Shown: piece by piece, positions 8,956 to 15,309 of the stretch
Layout of the letters: each line of letters starts with the position of its first letter
Numbering within the stretch: position 1 is the stretch's first letter
NCBI GenBank assembly: GCA_001803705.1
Contig: MHDY01000009.1
Coordinates: forward strand, 208-33,882
Source of the DNA: Nitrospirae bacterium GWC2_56_14
GTDB lineage: Bacteria; Nitrospirota; UBA9217
Length of the DNA stretch: 33,675 nt
Direction of reading: 5' to 3'
Program-made: the position numbers and the translations under genes
The notes under the pieces: model-generated
What the model was told of the DNA's origin: nothing
Databases searched by the model: none
The model's input: only the letters and a program-made list of their open reading frames with translations

Positions 8956-9345
8956 TCAGGCCGGTTTCCCGGCCGCTCCCTTTGCCGGTGGTGAAGGACG
9001 TGAAGCCGCAAACCGATCTTCCAGGTCTCGCCGCAGCAGCGCTATTTCCTGCGCCAGGCGTTTGTTCTGATCAGACAATCCGGAGATGACCACGGAAAAG
9101 TGCAGCGTGATCAACAGGAGGAACAGAAATGCGATCAGGAACAGCGCTGAAGGAGGATAGTAGATCCCGACAATTTGCGATACATTTTCGATGATCTTCG
9201 TTGTCGAGAGAATGAGCAAGACACAGCCGGCGAGCAGCCAGAGCAGCGCATAGCGCTCCTTTAACCGTCCGCGGCGGATCAGTTCGACGACCAGGATCAG
9301 GACGATGCCGCTCACCCCGGTGGCAAGCAGTTTCAACAATACCAT
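8956..9345 (-). CDS. DUF2304-family membrane protein
   Basis: 129 residues: helix 1 at about 7-23, helix 2 at about 32-50 and helix 3 at about 65-88, then a coiled-coil-like acidic/basic tail (DQNKRLAQEIALLRRDLEDR) ending in a Pro/Ala-rich stretch. The ERYALLWLL segment between helices 1 and 2 is typical of DUF2304. The family commonly sits next to DPM1-like glycosyltransferases, as here, with a 4-base gap to the gene at 9350. It may act as a membrane partner of that enzyme; no biochemical role is established. GAGG lies upstream of ATG 9345. Confidence 0.85.
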   Translation of the reverse strand: MVLLKLLATGVSGIVLILVVELIRRGRLKERYALLWLLAGCVLLILSTTKIIENVSQIVGIYYPPSALFLIAFLFLLLITLHFSVVISGLSDQNKRLAQEIALLRRDLEDRFAASRPSPPAKGAAGKPA

Positions 9346-9349
9346 GGGA

Positions 9350-10045
9350 TCACCTCACCTTTTTTATCAGGTCGACAAAGATCGCCAGAAGAACCTTGAT
9401 CATGTAGTACACCGACCGCAGGGGCGTGATCGAAGAGCTGCCGCCGGTGCGCTCCCGCATGCCGACCGGCACTTCGACCATCCTCAATCGTTTTTTATGC
9501 AGGAGAACAAGCGCTTCCACTTCCGGATAATCTTCCGGGTAGGTTTCTGAAAAAAACTCGAGCACCCTTCGGTTCGCGGCGCGGAAACCGGAGGTGCTGT
9601 CCGACACCGTCATGCCGAGGATACGGGACAAGACGGCAGAAAAGATCCAGATCCCCGCCCTCCTGAAAAACGGGACCCGGTACCCGCCGGGATTCAGGAA
9701 ACGGGACCCGATCACCAGATCCGCCGTTCCGGACCGCAGCGGTTCAAGGATTTTCTGCATCTCTTCAGCACGATGCTGACCATCGCCGTCGAACTGTACC
9801 GCAAACTCGTATCCCTGTTCCCGGGCATACAGGAAACCCGTCTGCATGGCCCCGCCGATACCGAGGTTAAAGGGCAGATCGACCACCTTGACGCCGTGCT
9901 CGACTGCGGTGCGGGACGTTGCGTCACGGGAACCATCGTTCACTACCAGGATTTCGGCGCCCGGGACGTTGTCCCGGAGGTCCCGGATCACGCCCGGCAG
10001 GCTCTCCTGTTCGTTATATGCGGGGACGATCACGAGCAATTTCAT
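9350..10045 (-). CDS. DPM1-like GT2 polyprenyl-phosphate glycosyltransferase
   Basis: About 231 residues, a single GT-A domain. Motifs are VIVPAYNEQESLPGVI, LVVNDGSRDAT, LPFNLGIGGAMQTGF, the metal site FDGDGQH and IGSRF, with DSTSGFRAANR further on. This is the layout of dolichol/undecaprenyl-phosphate mannose or glucose synthases, which make the lipid-linked sugar donors used by GT-C enzymes. There are no strong C-terminal helices, so the neighbouring DUF2304 protein could supply membrane contact (inference). ATG 10045 is chosen over ATG 10051 because AAGGA is 6 bases upstream of the former and touches the latter. It starts 2 bases after the stop of the upstream GT2. Confidence 0.91.
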   Translation of the reverse strand: MKLLVIVPAYNEQESLPGVIRDLRDNVPGAEILVVNDGSRDATSRTAVEHGVKVVDLPFNLGIGGAMQTGFLYAREQGYEFAVQFDGDGQHRAEEMQKILEPLRSGTADLVIGSRFLNPGGYRVPFFRRAGIWIFSAVLSRILGMTVSDSTSGFRAANRRVLEFFSETYPEDYPEVEALVLLHKKRLRMVEVPVGMRERTGGSSSITPLRSVYYMIKVLLAIFVDLIKKVR

Positions 10046-10047
10046 GG

Positions 10048-11085
10048 TCATTCCTTCAAGGCGATTTCAAAGGCCGGCATCCCGAATTCCCGGAACAGCC
10101 GATAGAGCTCAAAACGGCGGATCCGCTGCATGCGCTTCGCCGTACGACGCTCGCCCGCTATCCTCGGAAGCGCTGCCAGCGCAGCAACCCAGGCACGGAA
10201 CAGGATCGCCAAGGCGAAAAAAAATGAATGTTCGGCAGTGAACTTGCCGCTGGCGCCCCGCCCGGTCATGCCGCCATACGCCTGGAGCAAAAGCCGCTTG
10301 AACGTATAATACGGGCTCACCAGGATGAGTTCAGCAGGATAATATTTCAGCAGGACCCAGATGCGGTTCCGCTCCACCAGAAAGGCTTTCATGGGCGAGT
10401 AGGCCGACGATGACGCCGAATACTTGTGATACACAATGGCGGTCGGCACATAGCGGCACCCCCACCCGGCAAGCCTGATGCGCAAACCCAGATCGACGTC
10501 GTCGGCATAGGAGAAAAAAGCCTCGTCGAACAGTCCCACCTCATCAAGCACCGCCTTACGATAAAGAGCGGCGCATCCGCTCGGGAACAGGGCCTCGGCC
10601 TCCCGGTCGAACTGCCCGCTATCCCGCTCGAGCCGCCCCCTTCCCCGCGCCAGGCCGTCCCGATAGAGCAAAAGGCCCACATTATCGATGACCCCGGGGT
10701 CATCGTAAGACAGGATCTTGGATGCCCACATGCCTTCAGCGGGGTTCGCCTCCGCCGCCTGCACAAGCTGCTCAAGCCATCCCGGATCGGTCTTGGTATC
10801 ATTGTTCAGCAATGCCACATAGGTACCCGTGGCAAGCCGAAAACCGGCATTATTCCCTCCGGCAAATCCGCGGTTTTCCGAAAGCTGCACCAGCCTGACC
10901 TGAGGATAGCGTTCACGGACAAATTCCGCCGAACCGTCCTGCGAACCGTTGTCGACGAAGATTATTTCGAAATCCAGGAAGCGCTGCGCACGGAGAGAAC
11001 CCAGGCATTCATCCAGGAGATGCCGGCCGTTCCAGTTAACAATGATGACCGAAACGATCGGTTTTCTTGATGCACCGTTTTCCAT
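10048..11085 (-). CDS. GT2-family glycosyltransferase, WbbL/rhamnosyltransferase type
   Basis: About 345 residues. Motifs: VSVIIVNWNGRHLLDECLGSL, IFVDNGSQDGSAEFV, LSENRGFAGGNNAGF, the metal-binding LLNNDTKTDPGW and SYADDVDLGLRIRLAGW. This pattern is shared by WbbL-like rhamnosyltransferases; the actual sugar is unproven. The C-terminal ~100 residues contain two hydrophobic segments and a basic tail, so it is probably membrane-bound. ATG 11085 is preferred over GTG 11091 because GGGG precedes it at suitable distance. It is the first gene behind the promoter at 11133-11161 and is followed by the DPM1-like gene. Confidence 0.91.
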   Translation of the reverse strand: MENGASRKPIVSVIIVNWNGRHLLDECLGSLRAQRFLDFEIIFVDNGSQDGSAEFVRERYPQVRLVQLSENRGFAGGNNAGFRLATGTYVALLNNDTKTDPGWLEQLVQAAEANPAEGMWASKILSYDDPGVIDNVGLLLYRDGLARGRGRLERDSGQFDREAEALFPSGCAALYRKAVLDEVGLFDEAFFSYADDVDLGLRIRLAGWGCRYVPTAIVYHKYSASSSAYSPMKAFLVERNRIWVLLKYYPAELILVSPYYTFKRLLLQAYGGMTGRGASGKFTAEHSFFFALAILFRAWVAALAALPRIAGERRTAKRMQRIRRFELYRLFREFGMPAFEIALKE

Positions 11086-11132
11086 CAGCACCCCTGCTTC
11101 AGCGCGGACCGCAAACCAAAAATGTCTTTGAT

Positions 11133-11161
11133 ATCATATGCTATCACACTAAAACAGTCAA
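11133..11161 (-). promoter_or_regulatory. Sigma-70-type promoter for the 11085-6746 operon
   Basis: On the minus strand TTGACT (11161-11156) is followed after exactly 17 bases by TATGAT (11138-11133), five of six matches to each consensus box. Transcription would start near 11126, giving a leader of about 40 bases before ATG 11085. The position, orientation and AT-rich setting all fit. The call is by pattern only. Confidence 0.7.
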
Positions 11162-11227
11162 TCACTATCATGGTAAGAGCACCTGCAGCGAGGACGTGCT
11201 GCTAATACCGGCACATTCAAGCTGCAG

Positions 11228-11698
11228 TTACTCATGGGGAGTGATCTCCCCTTCTTTTTTTTCCGCCGCTCGATAGCGAACAACGAGCCAGTATATCAAA
11301 CCATAGGAGATGACCGCGGCAATGCTTCCCGCCACCAGCGTTCCCATAACAAAGGGCCAGAAATACGGTTGAATGACCTCATACGTACCGGACAGGGTAA
11401 GCTCATTCCACGCGATCTGCGGCATGGCGATCTCGCGGCCCATGAGCTTGCTGCCGAACCAGATGCAAAACCCGTACAGGGGCACGATGGTCCAGGGGTT
11501 ATTGATAAAGGTGGCGGTGATCAGCACCAGTTTGTTCAGCCGGAAGGCCCACGCAACAAGAAGGCAGGTGATCAGGTGCAGGCCGAAGGTAGGAGAAAAA
11601 GCGATAAAAACGCCGATTGCGAATGCCAGTGCCAGACGATGCGGCGTATCATGCAACTGAAAGATCGAACGAATGCGGTCCCTGAAATTAAATCCCAA
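11228..11698 (-). CDS. DUF2062 membrane protein
   Basis: About 156 residues from a TTG start. After a basic amphipathic start (RDRIRSIFQLHDTPHRLALAFAIG) come hydrophobic segments with the family signature GVFIAFSPTFGLH and FINNPWTIVPLYGFC. DUF2062 proteins are small inner-membrane proteins often near glycosyltransferases, function unknown. TTG 11698 has AAGAGG 6 bases upstream; the frame runs open to a TTG at 11740 without a ribosome site. A promoter at 11768-11795 gives a leader of about 60 bases to 11698. It is transcribed divergently from the gene at 11990. Confidence 0.83.
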   Translation of the reverse strand: MGFNFRDRIRSIFQLHDTPHRLALAFAIGVFIAFSPTFGLHLITCLLVAWAFRLNKLVLITATFINNPWTIVPLYGFCIWFGSKLMGREIAMPQIAWNELTLSGTYEVIQPYFWPFVMGTLVAGSIAAVISYGLIYWLVVRYRAAEKKEGEITPHE

Positions 11699-11767
11699 TG
11701 ATATCCTCTTAGCATTCCCGAGCCGGGCAGCACCGGCCAATGATCAGCTCGATGCGACACGTTGGTT

Positions 11768-11795
11768 ATTATAACCATTTTGCGTTAATTATCAA
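11768..11795 (-). promoter_or_regulatory. Sigma-70-type promoter for the DUF2062 gene, overlapping a palindrome
   Basis: Minus strand TTGATA (11795-11790), 16-base spacer, TATAAT (11773-11768): five and six matches to consensus. The -10 box lies inside a 13-base perfect palindrome, GGTTATTATAACC at 11764-11776, which could be an operator. The operator idea is inference. Confidence 0.65.
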
Positions 11796-11861
11796 AGGAC
11801 TTTTAGCTGAAGGCAGGAATGCTCCCGTTTGTCCTGCTTTCACCGCAACACAATAACCGCT

Positions 11862-11890
11862 TTCTTTCGCGCCGCCAAAACGTGTATAAT
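11862..11890 (+). promoter_or_regulatory. Possible promoter for the flippase-like gene
   Basis: Plus strand TATAAT at 11885-11890 is a perfect -10 box, but the hexamer 17 bases upstream (TTCTTT) is a poor -35. A start near 11897 would give a leader of about 93 bases to GTG 11990. Confidence 0.4.
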
Positions 11891-11989
11891 GTGCCGGTCT
11901 CAAAGATGCGATGAGCATAGGCACCGGCAATCGCACCATGGTGAAAAGGCCTGTTTTCCTCAACAATCTGACAAGAATGAGGAGATTTT

Positions 11990-12892
11990 GTGAAGCTGTC
12001 GAAAAAACAAATTGCATTTCTTTTATTCAAGATCTCGGTCAGCGGCATTCTCCTGACCATCATCTTCAAAAAAGCCGGCCTTGAGCAGGTCCTCACCCAT
12101 TTTCAGTCAATGAACCTCTGGCTGTTCGGCCTTTCCCCCCTGCTCTACGTCCTCCTCATGTTCGTATCAGCGCACCGATGGGCGCTTTTACTGGATGAAC
12201 CCTACCCCATCAAAAAAATCTTTTCTCTCTCTATGATAGGCAGTTTTTTCAATAACCTGCTGCCGGGCTCCGTTGGCGGTGATGCCGTGAAGGCATACTA
12301 TCTGTACCAGGATACCCGCAAGGGGGGAAGCACCATTGGATCGGTGTTCATGGACCGGTACATCGGATTAAGTGCCCTGCTGGCCCTGGGGCTCATTTCA
12401 GGCATTGCTGCATTCCCTGAACTGAAGACCATCGGCATGCACCTGGCCATCCCCGCGCTCTTTTGCTTGTTTATCGCAGGAAGCCTGCTGTTCTTCCGGC
12501 TCAGGATCGGCCGTCGGTTCTCGGCAGTCTCTGATTTCTACGACTATTTTCACCGCTTGATCAGGAACAGGACCAAGCTCATGAAGGCTTTTGGCCTCTC
12601 CCTGATCGTGCAGGCGCTCTCGCTGCTCATGATCTACCTCATTGCCCGCGGGATCGACCAGAAGCTGACCTTTACCGCCCTGTTCGTGTTCGTCCCGATC
12701 ATCAGCCTCGTCACCATGCTCCCCATCTCCATTTCCGGGCTCGGGGTCAGGGAAAGCGCCTTTGTGCTCCTGTTCGGCCTCACCGGCGTCCCGGCCGAGG
12801 CGAGCATGTCCATCTCGTTCCTCTGGTTCCTCTCAATCGTTGCGGCATCGCTCATCGGACTTGTAGAATATCTGCGGATCCGGCGTCATTGA
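11990..12892 (+). CDS. UPF0104 / lysylphosphatidylglycerol-synthase TM-region (flippase-like) membrane protein
   Basis: 300 residues with about seven to eight helices. Family landmarks are SLSMIGSFFNNLLPGSVGGDAVKAYYL, with the conserved N-x-LLPGSVGGD loop, FMDRYIGLSALL, and LPISISGLGVRESAFVLLFG near the C-terminus. The fold matches the membrane half of MprF and the AglD-type proteins of polysaccharide and lipid-linked sugar pathways. A role in moving or handling lipid-linked glycans is plausible but unproven. GTG 11990 has GAGGAG upstream. It faces the minus-strand radical SAM gene at 13211. Confidence 0.88.
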   Translation: MKLSKKQIAFLLFKISVSGILLTIIFKKAGLEQVLTHFQSMNLWLFGLSPLLYVLLMFVSAHRWALLLDEPYPIKKIFSLSMIGSFFNNLLPGSVGGDAVKAYYLYQDTRKGGSTIGSVFMDRYIGLSALLALGLISGIAAFPELKTIGMHLAIPALFCLFIAGSLLFFRLRIGRRFSAVSDFYDYFHRLIRNRTKLMKAFGLSLIVQALSLLMIYLIARGIDQKLTFTALFVFVPIISLVTMLPISISGLGVRESAFVLLFGLTGVPAEASMSISFLWFLSIVAASLIGLVEYLRIRRH

Positions 12893-12966
12893 CCCTGCGC
12901 ATAAGCTCATTGATCAAGCTGAACCCCGCTCTCCCACCCGCAAGCTCCGCCGCGCTGGTCTCCCGG

Positions 12967-13011
12967 AAAAAAGAAGAGGGGTGGACCTGCCCCCGGCAGA
13001 GCCACCCCTCT
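12967..13011 (-). terminator. Rho-independent terminator (minus strand)
   Basis: A 10-bp perfect stem AGAGGGGTGG / CCACCCCTCT (12975-12984 with 13002-13011) has a second nested stem CTGCC/GGCAG in the loop. On the minus strand it is followed by a T-rich tract (TTCTTTTTT, 12975-12967). This orientation fits termination of the radical SAM gene ending at 13211. The rest of the 318-base gap 12893-13210 holds only the tail described at 13118-13210. Confidence 0.8.
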
Positions 13012-13117
13012 CATTACTTGCATACCCGGCAAGAACCACAATCGTGCGTTCCTGCCTCCAAACGAATAAAAAAACACAGATGGTATCTTCCTGCGCAATC
13101 GGCTTTCGACATCATCA

Positions 13118-13210
13118 CGATACCGGCATCTTGAAGATCAGCAAAACCAATATTCCTGCCGGCACTGCAATACTACCTGCAACAACGGAAAAGAGCTTGA
13201 CCTGACGATT
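13118..13210 (-). other. In-frame membrane-helix tail after the radical SAM stop codon
   Basis: Directly after the TAA at 13213-13211 the same frame stays open for 31 codons to a TGA at 13117-13115. The peptide starts NRQVKLFSVV, continues with AGSIAVPAGILVLLIF and ends KMPVS: a clean hydrophobic helix with a basic flank. It contains no good internal start codon or ribosome site, so an independent small gene is unlikely. It looks like the original C-terminal anchor of the upstream protein, lost to a nonsense mutation or reached by readthrough. Chance hydrophobic sequence remains possible. Confidence 0.45.
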
Positions 13211-14668
13211 TTAGAAAGGGATGTCTATTGTTTCAAGCATCCGCTTGATATCCGCAGGCATGGTGCCTTTCATGGTCTTCGCAAGATAGGAACTGGTGGC
13301 GATGATATGGATGACCTTGATCATGAACTCGCGTTTCTTAGGTGTCATGGTATTGAGCGTGTTCATCTTGTGGGTGTAAAATTCGCGCGAAGCCTTTCCG
13401 AGCCAGTCCTGCACCTCTTGAAGGGTCATGGTCTTCGTCTTCATCACCGGCTCCACCAGGTTATAGCGGCTGTAGTCAAGGACCTCGATCTGGTCCTTCA
13501 GTAATGGATAGATCTCGGCATAGGGCCAGGGTGCGATCGCCAGGAAGAATGCCATATCCGGGTTGTAAAATTTCGCCAGCTCGAACGTTTTTGCCATGCT
13601 CTCGGGCGTATCATCGGGCATCCCCAGCACAAAAGAGGTTTCGGACACAATGTCCTGTGCATTGATAAGGTCCAGGGCACGTTTCGAATCCTCTACTTTG
13701 ATGTTCTTATTAAAGGAGTCCAGCGTCGCCTGGGTCGTCGCCTCGACGCCCACGTAGATGTGGTCAATAAGGGCTGCTTTATACTTGCCCATGATGTGCT
13801 CGTCCCGGATAATATCATCGACACGGGTCTCCATCAGGATCTTGGTGCCCACCTTGCGCTCGATAAGGAGGTCCAGTATCCGCTCCCAGCGCTTCCCGTC
13901 CAGCGTCGGCGTCTCGTCGGCGAACATGACCACGTTCACCCCGTACGCGTCCCGCAGGTGTTCGAGCTCCGCAACGACGTGCTCGGCGCTTCTGCCCCGC
14001 CATTTGCGCTTCCAGAAGAGCTGCTGCGAGCAGAAACTGCATTTCTGGCTGCAGCCTCGCGAGGTGCTGACAATGGCCAGCACGGAGTCTTTCATGGGTT
14101 TGTAGGTGTATATGGGCCAGTCCACGAGGTCCCATGCCGTGGGCAGGCTGTCGAGGTCTTCGATGAACGGGCGGGGCGGGGTGGCCATGACCTTATTGTC
14201 TCGAACGAACGCAATGGACCGGACCTTGACCGGATCGCCGCCATTTGAAAGGCAGTTCATAAGATCGACGACCGTCTCTTCGCCTTCACCCATGACGATA
14301 TAATCAACAGGATTGTCCTTCGCGGTGAGGATCTCGTCATAGCAGTACGTGGGATGCACATTCCCTATGATGGTCGTGATCCGCGGGTCGACATCCTTGG
14401 CCAGTTGCAATACCTTGAGCGCGTCCACGATCTCTGCGGTAAAAGCAGTGGTCCCGACCACGTCTGGCTTCTCTAGCTCGATGCGCTTCCGGATGTCGTC
14501 GTAGGTATGCCAGTGGCTCATGGCGTCATAGATAATGGGCTCATGACCGGCTGCTCGAAGGCTGCCCGCGAGATAGACAAAGGCGACGTTCATCCATACG
14601 CCAGCTGACTCGACAACTCCGGAATGATAAGGGGGGGTGATGAGAAGTATCTTCTTAGGACTTTTCAT
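13211..14668 (-). CDS. Cobalamin-binding-domain radical SAM protein (BchE-like class)
   Basis: 485 residues. The N-terminal ~150 residues form a B12-binding Rossmann domain (ILLITPPYHSGVVES ... IIGNVHPTYCYDEI ... VMGEGEETVVDL). The radical SAM domain begins with STSRGCSQKCSFCSQQ, the C-x3-C-x2-C [4Fe-4S] site, followed by FADETPTLDGKRW and GVEATTQATLDSFNK. This architecture is shared by BchE-type cyclases and class B radical SAM methyltransferases; the substrate cannot be read here. The promoter at 14678-14706 places the mRNA start 2 to 4 bases before ATG 14668, and no ribosome site is present. A membrane-helix tail follows the stop in frame. Confidence 0.9.
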   Translation of the reverse strand: MKSPKKILLITPPYHSGVVESAGVWMNVAFVYLAGSLRAAGHEPIIYDAMSHWHTYDDIRKRIELEKPDVVGTTAFTAEIVDALKVLQLAKDVDPRITTIIGNVHPTYCYDEILTAKDNPVDYIVMGEGEETVVDLMNCLSNGGDPVKVRSIAFVRDNKVMATPPRPFIEDLDSLPTAWDLVDWPIYTYKPMKDSVLAIVSTSRGCSQKCSFCSQQLFWKRKWRGRSAEHVVAELEHLRDAYGVNVVMFADETPTLDGKRWERILDLLIERKVGTKILMETRVDDIIRDEHIMGKYKAALIDHIYVGVEATTQATLDSFNKNIKVEDSKRALDLINAQDIVSETSFVLGMPDDTPESMAKTFELAKFYNPDMAFFLAIAPWPYAEIYPLLKDQIEVLDYSRYNLVEPVMKTKTMTLQEVQDWLGKASREFYTHKMNTLNTMTPKKREFMIKVIHIIATSSYLAKTMKGTMPADIKRMLETIDIPF

Positions 14669-14677
14669 AATTGGGGC

Positions 14678-14706
14678 ATTTTACGCAATTTCACCTTCCA
14701 AGTCAA
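14678..14706 (-). promoter_or_regulatory. Sigma-70-type promoter giving a near-leaderless mRNA
   Basis: Minus strand TTGACT (14706-14701), 17-base spacer, TAAAAT (14683-14678). The expected start near 14671 leaves only a few bases before ATG 14668. The -35 box lies in the loop of an inverted repeat (TTTCACCTT ... AAGGTGAAA). Confidence 0.62.
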
Positions 14707-14743
14707 CGGAAAGGTGAAAAAAAATGAGGCAGGTGGGTCGGTA

Positions 14744-15097
14744 TTATCGATCAAAGACCATGGAATATTGCCAGTAAATGCCTGTTCCAAAAATGAGCAT
14801 CAGGACCACATGTTTAACGATCAACATCTTTTTTCGCAATTTTTCAGCATCCTCGCCATAGACGTTGCCGATGTAGGCATAGGTGAACGTCCTGCCCATG
14901 CCCGCCAGCAGCACGACAGCGACACATGCTATCCCTGCCCAGAAAAACTGCCGTTCCAGGCCATCGAGAACAGACTTGAGCTCCGGTCGCTGCGCTGCAA
15001 CGTGGTCCAGCCAGTAGACCGCTGGAACCGATGCTGCCCAGCAGCCAGCGGCAAAATCATGCAAAAATCCGATGAAGATGGTGAAACCTTTTTTCAT
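14744..15097 (-). CDS. Small conserved-type integral membrane protein, function unknown
   Basis: 117 residues with three clear helices: about residues 5-30 (FLHDFAAGCWAASVPAVYW), 50-72 (WAGIACVAVVLLAGMGRTF) and 90-113 (IVKHVVLMLIFGTGIYWQYS). Histidines in helix 1 (LHDF) and helix 3 (VKHVV) recall small heme- or copper-related membrane proteins such as the CopD-like group, but the resemblance is only in pattern. ATG 15097 has GGCGG 6 bases upstream. It lies between the LuxE-type gene and the radical SAM gene on the same strand, yet spacing (75 and 212 bases) and the internal promoter suggest separate transcripts. Confidence 0.7.
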   Translation of the reverse strand: MKKGFTIFIGFLHDFAAGCWAASVPAVYWLDHVAAQRPELKSVLDGLERQFFWAGIACVAVVLLAGMGRTFTYAYIGNVYGEDAEKLRKKMLIVKHVVLMLIFGTGIYWQYSMVFDR

Positions 15098-15177
15098 GTG
15101 GTGCCGCCTTTAAACGTTATTGTCCATCTGTCTGCGTCCAGTTTTGACTCGCCATGAATACACAGGTACTTATCAAC

Positions 15178-15294
15178 GGTCTCATAATTATCCGTACATC
15201 AAGCTGCATACAAGACCCATCCCCGCCCTCCCCTTGATGGGTGAGATTGAGCGGGGTATGGGACCGTGTTCAATGTCGATATTATTATGAGACC
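15178..15294. repeat. 117-base segment bounded by inverted repeats
   Basis: GGTCTCATAAT at 15178-15188 is matched by its exact complement ATTATGAGACC at 15284-15294 (13 of 14 if extended inward). Inside lies a second inverted repeat, ACCCATC (15215-15221) with GATGGGT (15236-15242). It fills most of the spacer between the LuxE-type gene and the small membrane protein. It could be a small non-autonomous insertion or a structured 3' end of the LuxE mRNA. No clear target duplication is visible. Confidence 0.5.
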
Positions 15295-15309
15295 ATTAAT
15301 AAAGCAATT

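Noticed and set aside
14624..15157. Plus-strand open frame of about 177 codons
   Set aside because: It lies opposite the small membrane protein, whose three helices and ribosome site are convincing; the plus frame has neither.
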